Assembly: GCA_049515175.1 (NCBI GenBank)
Contig: JBEKUI010000044.1
Span: 1 to 21,296, forward strand
Length of the DNA: 21,296 nt
Origin: JACQNR01 sp049515175
GTDB lineage: Bacteria; Acidobacteriota; Terriglobia; UBA7540
Reading direction: 5' to 3'
Below, piece by piece: positions 1 through 7,094 of the stretch. The notes beneath the pieces were generated by a model. It was not told where the DNA came from. It saw only the letters and a list, made by a program, of their open reading frames with translations, and searched no databases. Position 1 is the first letter of the stretch, and the number at the start of each line of letters is the position of its first letter. A program made the position numbers and the translations under genes.

Positions 1-1
1 C

Positions 2-172
2 AATCTCGTCACGGGAAAGACGCCGTCGGAGGGATCGGGCCAGGAACTCGGCAAGCTGGCCGTCTTCTCCGGTGTTTCGCAATTCCCCGTGCGCGTTAAG
101 TGCGCGACGCTCGCCTGGCACACGCTGCGCAGCGCGCTCGCCGGAGGCCAGGAGCCGGTGTCGACGGAGTGA
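2..172 (+). CDS. sufU: SufU-type Fe-S cluster assembly protein, C-terminal part (partial)
   Basis: Open frame running in from the left edge, giving 56 residues and a TGA stop. The tail contains a VKCATLAWHTL motif. In SufU/IscU-type proteins the cysteine of this segment is one of the conserved zinc or cluster ligands, and the segment is diagnostic of SufU C-termini. SufU accepts sulfur from the cysteine desulfurase SufS in the cytoplasm during Fe-S cluster assembly. The N-terminal two thirds, with the other two cysteines, lies outside the window. The stop overlaps the GAGGAG ribosome-binding site of the next gene, so the two are very likely co-transcribed. SUF family is near certain; SufU rather than another IscU-like scaffold is inferred from the motif and the neighbour. 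Confidence 0.85.
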   Translation, partial: NLVTGKTPSEGSGQELGKLAVFSGVSQFPVRVKCATLAWHTLRSALAGGQEPVSTE

Positions 173-185
173 GGAGTTATTCGGC

Positions 186-518
186 ATGAGAGCGGTTGAC
201 GCCATACAGCTTCAGGACAGGATCATCAACGACGTATTGCGGAATACGTACGATCCTGAAATCCCTGTCAACATTTATGAGCTGGGACTGATCTACGAAG
301 TCAAAGTGGATCCCGAGACTGAGGTTGCTTCCGTGAAGATGACGCTGACCTCCCCCGGCTGCCCGGCCGCCATCAGCTTGCCGGGTGAGGTCGAGGACAA
401 GATTCGGCGCCTGGGAGTCGAGGAGATCAAGGACGTCAAACTGGAAGTCGTCTGGGAACCGCCTTGGGATCCGAGCAAGATGTCGGAGGCGGCCCGTCTG
501 CAGCTGGGGATGTTCTGA
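186..518 (+). CDS. sufT: SufT-like MIP18/DUF59 family Fe-S assembly factor
   Basis: 110-residue protein of the MIP18 (DUF59) family. The fold is covered by YDPEIPVNIYELGLIYEV near residues 22-39 and the TSPGCPA motif, whose Cys59 is the invariant cysteine of the family. Members help mature Fe-S proteins in the cytoplasm; SufT is the version found inside suf operons. The ATG at 186 is chosen because GAGGAG at 171-176 sits 9 bases upstream and the family's normal N-terminus begins here. A longer open frame from 72 would run across the sufU coding sequence. It lies 13 bases after sufU and 32 bases before the Rrf2 regulator, so this is the end of a suf operon. Housekeeping role, no anomaly seen. 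Confidence 0.88.
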   Translation: MRAVDAIQLQDRIINDVLRNTYDPEIPVNIYELGLIYEVKVDPETEVASVKMTLTSPGCPAAISLPGEVEDKIRRLGVEEIKDVKLEVVWEPPWDPSKMSEAARLQLGMF

Positions 519-522
519 GGCC

Positions 523-543
523 GCGCCGGCCTTAGACCGGCGC
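523..543 (+). repeat. Hairpin between sufT and the Rrf2 regulator
   Basis: Perfect 7-bp inverted repeat, GCGCCGG at 523-529 and CCGGCGC at 537-543, with a 7-base loop. It begins 5 bases after the sufT stop and ends 7 bases before the Rrf2 start codon, and fills the space where that gene's Shine-Dalgarno would be. There is no T-run, so it is not a normal intrinsic terminator. It could dampen Rrf2 translation or mark an RNA processing site. Confidence 0.45.
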
Positions 544-550
544 TAGAAAA

Positions 551-1054
551 ATGAAATTCAGCGCGCAAGAAGAATACGGTCTGCGCTGCCTGCTGCGCCT
601 GGCGCGGGAAGGTGGCGAACTGGGCATGACGATCCCCGAGATCAGCCTGGCGGAGGGAATCTCACCGTCGTACGTCGGCAAGCTGATGCGTGTTTTGCGC
701 CAGGCCGGACTGGTGAAGAGCTCGCGCGGGCAGATCGGCGGCTACAACCTGTCCCGGCATTCCAGCAAGATCATCGTCGGCGAGGCGCTGGCGGCTCTGG
801 GCGGGCGCCTATTTGAGGATGAGTTCTGCCAGGACCACGCCGGTCTCGAATTGACCTGCTCACGCTCGGTCAATTGCTCGATTCGTTCCCTCTGGCAGGC
901 CGTGCAGGACGTCGTGGACGGAGTGCTCAGCAAGACCACCCTCGCCGATCTGCTGCACAGCGAGCACGACACCAGCACGCTTGTCACGCCGCTTGTCCGA
1001 ATCGCCGAAAACTCCGGGCACCGCGGAACCCTCCCCCACAAACCGCAAGAGTAA
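551..1054 (+). CDS. Rrf2/IscR-family Fe-S-sensing transcriptional regulator
   Basis: 167-residue Rrf2-family protein. The winged helix-turn-helix occupies roughly residues 1-65 (MKFSAQEEYGLRCLL start, then ISPSYVGKLMRVLRQAGLV and the RGQIGGY wing). Three cysteines, Cys93, Cys103 and Cys109, lie in the region that binds an Fe-S cluster in IscR. Spacing is C-x9-C-x5-C, against C-x5-C-x5-C in classic IscR. The family senses Fe-S status, and this member probably controls the suf operon it closes, which would be feedback regulation. No good Shine-Dalgarno precedes the ATG; a hairpin sits there instead. The last 30 or so residues are proline- and polar-rich and look disordered. The family call is secure; the ligand and target genes are inferred. 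Confidence 0.9.
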   Translation: MKFSAQEEYGLRCLLRLAREGGELGMTIPEISLAEGISPSYVGKLMRVLRQAGLVKSSRGQIGGYNLSRHSSKIIVGEALAALGGRLFEDEFCQDHAGLELTCSRSVNCSIRSLWQAVQDVVDGVLSKTTLADLLHSEHDTSTLVTPLVRIAENSGHRGTLPHKPQE

Positions 1055-1239
1055 CCTCGTCCCCGAACGAGTCTCCGAAAATCCACCCCTGAACTTATGC
1101 GTTGCAAGGGCCTGTCGTTGCGGTACTCTATACCGCCGCACGACCTTTCACTGGCCACAGCCTACCCGGAAAGCTCAAGAGGGCGGGAATTGGCCGTAAA
1201 ACGCTCTGGACCTTGACATCTGTCTCGAGGAGGGCGCCC

Positions 1240-3231
1240 ATGACCCGACGCAAGAAAGGATCGAACGCGAGTGTCAATCGCAGAGATTTCTTCAAGAGCG
1301 CGGGAGCGGGATTGCTTGCTTCGGGCCTTCCCGCCAACGCCTCATCCGCGAAGGGCGCGGCCGCGCCCGAAAGCCCGGTGCGCTTCGCGCCGCGCGGCGG
1401 CCTCACGCAAATCTCACCCAACCTTTATCTGCTGCGTGACACCTGTAACGTCTACGTGCTCAAGAACCGCGACCGCGCCGTGCTCATCGACTTCGGTTCC
1501 GGCCACGTGCTGAAGCTGCTGGGCGGGATCGGCGTCACCAAAGTCGAGGCCATCCTCCACACCCACCATCACCGCGACCAGTGCCAGGGCGACGCGCGCG
1601 CCGTAGCGGAGCGGATTCCCATCCACGTGCCGCAGCACGAGCGGCACCTTTTCGACGACGCCGAAAATTTCTGGCGCAATCGGCGCATCTTCCACCTCTA
1701 CTACGTGCGCAATGATTTCTTCACTCTGACGCGCAACGTGCCGGTGGCGGGCATCCTGCGCGACTACGACAAGTTCCGATGGGGGCCGTTCGAATTCCTC
1801 ATCCTGCCGACCCCTGGACACACCCTCGGCTCGATCACGCTGGTGGGAACGGTCGACGGAAAGAAAGTGGCGTTTTCGGGAGATCTGATTCAATCCCCCG
1901 GGAAAGTCGTGAACCTCTACGAGCTGCAATACCAGTACGGGAGTACCGACGGCGTGGACTTCGCCGTCTTCTCGCTCACCCGGTTGCGCGAGTTCGGCGC
2001 CGAGCTTCTCTACCCTTCGCACGGTGAGCCCTTTGCCCATCCCGAAACGGGAATCAACGATCTCGTCGCCAAGCTCAAGGGTTGGGTGGAATCTTATTCG
2101 CCGGGGACGACGCTAACCGTCGATAACAAACCCTTCGCAGTGACGCCGCACCTCGTCTGCGCGCACCAGACGACTTCCAGCTTCTACGCTCTCATCAGCG
2201 ACAGTGGCAAAGCGCTCTTCGTCGATTACGGCGCGGCGAGCGGCAACTTCTTCAACGCCTTCAACACCGCTGCACCGGTCAACGATCGCATGCGCTTTGT
2301 GGAACACACGATTCCCGAGCTGAAGGCGCGCTACGGGCTGAAGTCGATCGACGTCGCCATGCCCAGCCACATGCACGACGACCACCTGAACGGCTTCCCG
2401 CACCTGATGCGTCATCACGGAGCGCGGATCTGGTGCTACGAGAACATGGTCGATGTGCTCCAGAAGCCGCGCGGCTACAACCTGGGCTGCATTCTCGCCG
2501 AGCACATCAAGGTCGAGCGCTCCTTCCGCAACGGCGAGAAATTCAAGTGGGAGGAGTTTGAATTCACCGTCGTCCATTCCCCCGGGCACACGGAATATCA
2601 AATGGCGATGTTCGCGGAGATCGACGGCGCGCGCGTGGCCTTCACCGGCGACGCGATGTTTCCCTCCAGCCCCGGCGCGCCCTACCAGCTTCGTCACAAC
2701 CTCATCTTCCGCAACTGGGTCGAGAACGACAGCCACCTGAAATCGATGCGGGCGATCCTCGATTATCAGCCCACGCTCGTCGCGCCCGGCCATGGCAAGC
2801 CCTTCGTCAGCAACAAGGAAGACCTGGAGGATTTGAACCGCCGCCTGCAAAAGCAGCAGGAGTATTTCCATTCCGTCATCGCCGACTCCGACTGCGACTT
2901 TGGCATGAACCCCAGTTGGGCGCGGCTCTATCCCTATCAGCTCGAAGCGCGCGCCGGCTCGAGCGCGGCGGTGGAGCTGCGCGTGCGCAACTATCGCCCG
3001 AAGCCCATGGAGTTGGAAGCGGCGCTGGTGCTGCCGGCGGGGTGGAAAGCCGCGCCGGAAGTCGCCACGCTCACCATCCCGGCCAAGGGCGACGCGAGCG
3101 CCGGCTTCACGCTGAGCATCCCGGCGGATTGGGACCGCGCCCAGCCGCGCGTCGCCATCGTCGCCGACATCCAGGCCGACGGCCAGTATCTGGGCGAACT
3201 CGCGGAGGGTGTCGTCGATGTGAAAGTGTGA
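1240..3231 (+). CDS. Tat-exported protein with two tandem metallo-beta-lactamase domains
   Basis: 663 residues from the ATG at 1240, chosen because GAGGAGG lies just upstream and a Tat signal follows directly (Arg14-Arg15 in NRRDFF, then a short hydrophobic stretch to about residue 30). Two MBL-fold units follow. Unit 1 has THHHRDQ (His109, His111, Asp113, Gln114), PGH at His194, FSGD at Asp215 and SHGEP at His261. Unit 2 has SHMHDDH (His377, His379, Asp381, His382), PGH at His450, FTGD at Asp471 and PGHGKP at His518. Both units therefore keep metal ligands. The last 100 residues look like an Ig-like NEW3-type beta-sandwich. Expected activity is hydrolysis of an ester, lactone or similar bond outside the cytoplasm; the substrate is unknown. 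It heads a same-strand block with RraA-like and enolase-superfamily genes. Confidence 0.85.
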   Translation: MTRRKKGSNASVNRRDFFKSAGAGLLASGLPANASSAKGAAAPESPVRFAPRGGLTQISPNLYLLRDTCNVYVLKNRDRAVLIDFGSGHVLKLLGGIGVTKVEAILHTHHHRDQCQGDARAVAERIPIHVPQHERHLFDDAENFWRNRRIFHLYYVRNDFFTLTRNVPVAGILRDYDKFRWGPFEFLILPTPGHTLGSITLVGTVDGKKVAFSGDLIQSPGKVVNLYELQYQYGSTDGVDFAVFSLTRLREFGAELLYPSHGEPFAHPETGINDLVAKLKGWVESYSPGTTLTVDNKPFAVTPHLVCAHQTTSSFYALISDSGKALFVDYGAASGNFFNAFNTAAPVNDRMRFVEHTIPELKARYGLKSIDVAMPSHMHDDHLNGFPHLMRHHGARIWCYENMVDVLQKPRGYNLGCILAEHIKVERSFRNGEKFKWEEFEFTVVHSPGHTEYQMAMFAEIDGARVAFTGDAMFPSSPGAPYQLRHNLIFRNWVENDSHLKSMRAILDYQPTLVAPGHGKPFVSNKEDLEDLNRRLQKQQEYFHSVIADSDCDFGMNPSWARLYPYQLEARAGSSAAVELRVRNYRPKPMELEAALVLPAGWKAAPEVATLTIPAKGDASAGFTLSIPADWDRAQPRVAIVADIQADGQYLGELAEGVVDVKV

Positions 3232-3251
3232 CGCCCGCAAGCGGACGGGAA

Positions 3252-3273
3252 GCCAACACCGCAAGTTGTTGGC
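3252..3273 (+). repeat. Inverted repeat overlapping a candidate -35 box (possible operator)
   Basis: GCCAACA at 3252-3258 and TGTTGGC at 3267-3273 form a perfect 7-bp inverted repeat with 8 bases between. The right arm overlaps the candidate -35 box at 3269-3274. It lies 20 bases after the MBL gene stop and 66 bases before the RraA-like start. Placement suits repressor binding; a weak post-gene hairpin is the alternative. Confidence 0.4.
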
Positions 3274-3297
3274 GCTGGTCACAGGCCCTGTTATTCT
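3269..3297 (+). promoter_or_regulatory. Candidate sigma-70 promoter of the RraA-like/enolase-superfamily block
   Basis: TTGGCG at 3269-3274 and TATTCT at 3292-3297 are separated by 17 bases, a 4/6 plus 4/6 match to consensus. The predicted start of transcription is near 3304, about 35 bases before the RraA-like ATG, which has GGAGG at 3328-3332. Sequence-based guess only. Confidence 0.4.
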
Positions 3298-3339
3298 TGC
3301 AGTCCCCTGCACCCAGAATTCGACTACGGAGGAACAACG

Positions 3340-4236
3340 ATGAAACCGCTGACCTTGCTTCTGCTCACGCTGCTCGCTGCCCTTCCGTCGCGCGCGCAGC
3401 TCGGGATGTTTTCCAAAGAGCAGCGCCTTGAACTGACGCGCCAATGGAAGGGCGAACGTTTCCCCGATGGCCGCCCGAAGGTTGCCGACGCCCTGGTGGC
3501 TCGGCTGAAGATGGTGAGCGCCGAGGAGGCCTGGTCGGTGTTGCGCGGCGCGGGCTTCCACCAGCAATTCGAGCCCGGATGGAAAGTCCTCAACCCCGGC
3601 GAGCGATTGGTTGGCCGCGTCGTGACCGCGGTCTTCATGCCGCTGCGGCCCGACCTGAACGACGCCATCAACGACGCCGGGAAGAAAGAAGCGCGCGTGG
3701 GCCACGGGCAGAATTCCTGGGTGATTGACACGCTCCTGCCCGGCGACGTGCTCGTGGTCGATCTGTTCGGCAAAATCAAGGACGGCACCTTCGCCGGCGA
3801 CAATCTCTCCACCTCGATCTTCGCCAAGTCGGGCACGGGCCTGATCGTCAACGGTGCCGTCCGCGACACCACCGGCATCTCGGAAATTAAGGGTTTCCGC
3901 TGCTACGTGCGCGGCACCGATCCTTCCGCGATCGCCGACGTCACGCTCATGGGCATCAACGTTCCCATTCGCATCGGCGGCGTCACGGTGATGCCGGGCG
4001 ACGTGGTGATAAGCGATCCGGAAGGTCTGACGTTCATTCCTCCACAACTGGCGGAAAAAGTTGCTGACTATTCGGAAATCACGCAGCTGCAAGACGCCTG
4101 GGGCCATCAGATGCTGCGCGAGGGCAAATACACTCCCGGCCAGATCGACCAGAAGTGGAGCAAGGAAATGATCGAGGAGTTCAATCGCTACGCCGAGAAG
4201 CAGGGCGCCAAGGTGCGAATGAAGACCGACGAGTAA
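3340..4236 (+). CDS. Secreted RraA-like family protein (possible aldolase/decarboxylase)
   Basis: 298 residues. The N-terminus is a clear Sec signal peptide (KPLTLLLLTLLAALPSRA, likely cleaved after Ala19). The core matches the RraA/HMG-aldolase fold: LPGDVLVVD at 133-141, then NGAVRDT at 171-177 with Arg175 and Asp176 at the position of the catalytic Arg-Asp of 4-hydroxy-4-methyl-2-oxoglutarate aldolases, then MPGDVVISDPEG, the metal/substrate loop region. Relatives are either class II pyruvate aldolases or RNase E inhibitors. An exported copy cannot act on cytoplasmic RNase E, so an aldolase or decarboxylase role on a keto-acid is likelier. GGAGG 7 bases upstream supports the start. It is 33 bases ahead of the first enolase-superfamily gene. 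The C-terminal 50 residues are charged and helical, longer than in minimal RraA. Confidence 0.85.
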   Translation: MKPLTLLLLTLLAALPSRAQLGMFSKEQRLELTRQWKGERFPDGRPKVADALVARLKMVSAEEAWSVLRGAGFHQQFEPGWKVLNPGERLVGRVVTAVFMPLRPDLNDAINDAGKKEARVGHGQNSWVIDTLLPGDVLVVDLFGKIKDGTFAGDNLSTSIFAKSGTGLIVNGAVRDTTGISEIKGFRCYVRGTDPSAIADVTLMGINVPIRIGGVTVMPGDVVISDPEGLTFIPPQLAEKVADYSEITQLQDAWGHQMLREGKYTPGQIDQKWSKEMIEEFNRYAEKQGAKVRMKTDE

Positions 4237-4269
4237 GCCGCCCATCCCAACCCGCGGAGGAGCCAGACC

Positions 4270-5634
4270 ATGAGCAGCCCATCGACAAGGCTGATGACCC
4301 GCCGCACGATCCTCAAGTCTTCTGCCGCGCTGGCTGCAACGGCTCTTGGGCCGCTTGCTGCCGCAGCGGAGACGACCCCGGCGCCCCCTGTGAACAAGCT
4401 CTCCAGCCCTTCCGACCTGAAGATCACCGACATGCGTGCCTGCACGGTGGCCGCAAACTATGACTATCCCATCATTCGCATCGACACCAACCAGGGCGTG
4501 TACGGCCTGGGCGAGGTGCGCGACGCCGGCGTGAAGGGCATCGCGCTGATCCTCAAGGCGCATCTGCTCGGCAAGAACCCGCTCCAGATCGATTCGATTC
4601 TTGGCGAGATTCGCCAGTTCGCCGGCCAGGGACGCATGGGCGGCGGTTACAGCGCCGTGGACATGGCGCTGCACGACATCGCCGGCAAGGTCTACGGTGT
4701 TCCCGCCTGGCGGCTGATCGGCAACAAGCTGCGCGATCGAATTCGCATTTACTGCGATACGACTGGCCATAAAGATCCCAAGATCTATGCCCAGCGCATG
4801 CTCGCCCGCCAGAAGCTGGGCTTCACGTTCTTCAAGATGGATCTTTACACCAGCCTGGTCGCCGACCACCCGGGCGCCGTGCACCAAAACGGCGCAGCCA
4901 CCGAGAAAGGCCTGGGTTATCTCTGCGAGTACATCGCCGCGATTCGCGACGCCGTCGGCTGGGATGCGCCCCTCGCCGCGGACCACTTCGGAGACCTCTC
5001 GGTCAACGACGCCATCCGATACGCGCGCGCCTTCGAGCCCTATCAGCTCGCCTGGGCGGAAGACTTCATCAGTTACAAGGACTGGCGCGGACTGAAACAG
5101 ATCTCGGATGCCACAACCACGCCGACGCTAACGGGGGAAGACGCTTTCGGACTGGAGGAGGGATTTCAAAACCTCATCGACCACCAGGCCGTGGACATCA
5201 TCCAACCCGACCCCGAAACTTCGGGCGCGCTCATCGAAACCAAACGTATCGCCGACTATGCCGACCTGCACGGAATTCCCACCGTCCTGCATTTCGCCGG
5301 CTCGCCGGTGGGTTGCATGGCGAGCGTCCACCTGGCCGCGACGCTGCGCAACTTCATCGTCATGGAGAATCACGCGGTTGATATGCCGTGGTGGCAGGAC
5401 CTCGTCACAGGCACGCCGAAACCCATCATCCAGGACGGCACCATCCGCGTCCCGGAGACGCCCGGCTTGGGCGTCGAGTTGAACCCGGAGGTCGTGAAAG
5501 AGCACCTTCGCTACCCGGGCTACTTCGAACCGACGCCGATGTTCGATGACTTTATCGTCTCCGACTATCGCCGCGTCGGTCCGTGGCCGCATTACGACGA
5601 AGACGGCCATTACGTGAACACGATAACCTATTGA
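4270..5634 (+). CDS. Tat-exported mandelate racemase/muconate lactonizing (enolase superfamily) enzyme, copy 1
   Basis: 454 residues. The start at 4270 is set by GGAGG at 4256-4260. The N-terminus is a Tat signal (Arg11-Arg12 in MTRRTILKSS, then an alanine-rich hydrophobic run). Enolase-superfamily landmarks follow: a capping domain to about residue 165; Lys189-x-Asp191 on the second barrel strand; metal-ligand candidates Asp238, Glu264 and Glu290 (AADHFG, AWAEDF, LTGEDAF); Asp314 in QPDPETSG; and His341 in VLHFAG as candidate general base. Such enzymes abstract the alpha proton of a carboxylate with Mg2+ and usually dehydrate acid sugars. The Lys-x-Asp motif differs from the Lys-x-Lys of mandelate racemase, so the exact reaction is open. 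It is paired with a paralogue 16 bases downstream. Export of such an enzyme is unusual. Confidence 0.88.
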   Translation: MSSPSTRLMTRRTILKSSAALAATALGPLAAAAETTPAPPVNKLSSPSDLKITDMRACTVAANYDYPIIRIDTNQGVYGLGEVRDAGVKGIALILKAHLLGKNPLQIDSILGEIRQFAGQGRMGGGYSAVDMALHDIAGKVYGVPAWRLIGNKLRDRIRIYCDTTGHKDPKIYAQRMLARQKLGFTFFKMDLYTSLVADHPGAVHQNGAATEKGLGYLCEYIAAIRDAVGWDAPLAADHFGDLSVNDAIRYARAFEPYQLAWAEDFISYKDWRGLKQISDATTTPTLTGEDAFGLEEGFQNLIDHQAVDIIQPDPETSGALIETKRIADYADLHGIPTVLHFAGSPVGCMASVHLAATLRNFIVMENHAVDMPWWQDLVTGTPKPIIQDGTIRVPETPGLGVELNPEVVKEHLRYPGYFEPTPMFDDFIVSDYRRVGPWPHYDEDGHYVNTITY

Positions 5635-5650
5635 CTAAGGAGAGCCCTGC

Positions 5651-6985
5651 ATGAAGCGTCGAAGTCTTCTGCAAACTGCCGCGGGGGCGCTGGGCGGCGC
5701 ACTGATCGCGGAGGCCCCACTGGAAGCCTTTCCCAAGAACGTCAATACAAATTCGCGGCCCTCGGAGCTGAAGATCACCGATATGCGCATCGCCTGGGTG
5801 ACGCGCGCGCCGATGGACTGTCCGATCATCCGCCTCGACACAAACCAGGGGATTTCCGGGTTGGGTGAAGTACGCGACGGCGCGAGTCCCACCTACGCGC
5901 TGATGCTCAAGAGCCGACTGGTGGGCGAGAACCCCTGCAGCGTCGACAAGGTCTTCCGCAAGATCAAGCAGTTTGGCGGACATGCGCGCCAGGGAGGCGG
6001 CGTCTCCGGCGTGGAGATGGCTCTGTGGGACCTGGCGGGCAAAGCCTACAACGTGCCGGTGTATCAGATGCTGGGCGGAAAGTTCCGCGACCGCATCCGC
6101 TGCTACTCCGACACCGACGAATCGCACGACCCCAAGATTTACGCGGAGCGGCTGAAGAAACGGATGGAGCAGGGCTTCACCTGGCTCAAGATGGACCTCG
6201 GCGTGGACCTGGTTTCCAGCCTTCCCGGCACCGTGACCGGCCCCGCGGACATGACCAAAGAAGAGCAGACCTGGACGCCTCACATGTTTACGGGGACCGA
6301 GATCACGGACAAGGGCATCGCGCTGATGGCCGATTACGTTGCCCAGGTGCGCGAGATCGTGGGCATGGAGATTCCGCTTGCCGCCGACCACTTCGGGCAC
6401 ATCGGAGTGAACTCCTGCATCCGGCTGGGAAACGCCCTGCAGAAATTCAACCTCGCGTGGCTTGAAGATATGATCCCCTGGCAATACATGGACCAGCTCA
6501 AGGAGATTGCGGACGCCATCAGCTTGCCCCTCCTCACCGGCGAAGACATCTATCTGAAGGAATCCTTCATCGAACTCTGCCGCCGCCACGCGGTGGACAT
6601 CATTCATCCTGACCTCACCACCTCGGGCGGCATCCTGGAGACGAAGAAGATCGGCGACGCGGCGCAGGAGTTCGGCGTGCCGATGGCCATGCACTTCGCG
6701 GGGACGCCCGTCTCCTGCATGGCGAGCGTCCACTGCGCCGCCGCCACAGAGAATTTCCTGGTGCTCGAAAATCACTCCGTCGATGTGCCCTGGTGGAACG
6801 ACCTCGTGGATGGCGTCGAGAAACCGATTGTCAATCATGGCACCATCACCGTGCCGGACAAGCCCGGCCTCGGTGTCACTTTGAATGACGAAGTGGTGAA
6901 GCAGCACCTGGAGTCGGGCACGGAGCTCTTCGCACCCACGACCGAGTGGGACAAAGAGCATTCCTGGGATCGCCTGTGGAGTTGA
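5651..6985 (+). CDS. Tat-exported mandelate racemase/muconate lactonizing (enolase superfamily) enzyme, copy 2
   Basis: 444 residues, a clear paralogue of the preceding gene (shared SELKITDMR, IRLDTNQG, GLGEVRD, LAADHFGH and MHFAGTPVSCMASVH segments). It starts with a Tat-like signal (MKRRSLLQTAAGALGG). Active-site candidates are Lys180-x-Asp182, Asp246-His247, Glu272, Glu298 and His348, all lined up with copy 1. An insertion near residues 190-215 is tryptophan- and threonine-rich where copy 1 is shorter, in a loop likely to shape the substrate pocket. TAAGGAG at 5636-5642 precedes the ATG, and the 16-base gap shows co-translation with copy 1. The pair could act on two stereoisomers, or form a heteromeric enzyme; neither can be decided here. 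Export signals are seen in the sequence; function is inferred from family. Confidence 0.88.
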   Translation: MKRRSLLQTAAGALGGALIAEAPLEAFPKNVNTNSRPSELKITDMRIAWVTRAPMDCPIIRLDTNQGISGLGEVRDGASPTYALMLKSRLVGENPCSVDKVFRKIKQFGGHARQGGGVSGVEMALWDLAGKAYNVPVYQMLGGKFRDRIRCYSDTDESHDPKIYAERLKKRMEQGFTWLKMDLGVDLVSSLPGTVTGPADMTKEEQTWTPHMFTGTEITDKGIALMADYVAQVREIVGMEIPLAADHFGHIGVNSCIRLGNALQKFNLAWLEDMIPWQYMDQLKEIADAISLPLLTGEDIYLKESFIELCRRHAVDIIHPDLTTSGGILETKKIGDAAQEFGVPMAMHFAGTPVSCMASVHCAAATENFLVLENHSVDVPWWNDLVDGVEKPIVNHGTITVPDKPGLGVTLNDEVVKQHLESGTELFAPTTEWDKEHSWDRLWS

Positions 6986-7016
6986 CTGTCGTTCCACGCG
7001 ATAACTGGCACTCATG

Positions 7017-7062
7017 CTGTAGCGCGGCTCCGTGAGCCGCCGCTCATAGAGCGGCGCTACAG
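7017..7062 (+). repeat. Three-way-junction (cloverleaf-like) palindrome
   Basis: Outer arms CTGTAGCGC (7017-7025) and GCGCTACAG (7054-7062) are perfect 9-bp complements. They enclose two hairpins, GCGGCTC-CGT-GAGCCGC (7024-7040) and CGCTC-ATA-GAGCG (7041-7053), so nearly every base can pair. It lies in the 109-base gap between the second enolase-superfamily gene and the peptidase gene. It could be a mobile REP-type palindrome, a terminator without a T-run, or an RNA processing site. Confidence 0.75.
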
Positions 7063-7094
7063 TGCGGGCAAGGTTGTGGATCGAAGGGTGACCG

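Noticed and set aside
1213..1218. TTGACA just before the MBL gene start
   Set aside because: Only 22 bases separate it from the ATG, and the expected -10 position falls on the ribosome-binding site and start codon.
2113..4986. Minus-strand open frame of about 957 codons across the MBL, RraA-like and first enolase-superfamily genes
   Set aside because: Crosses three well-supported plus-strand genes and their gaps; no recognisable domain or ribosome-binding site.
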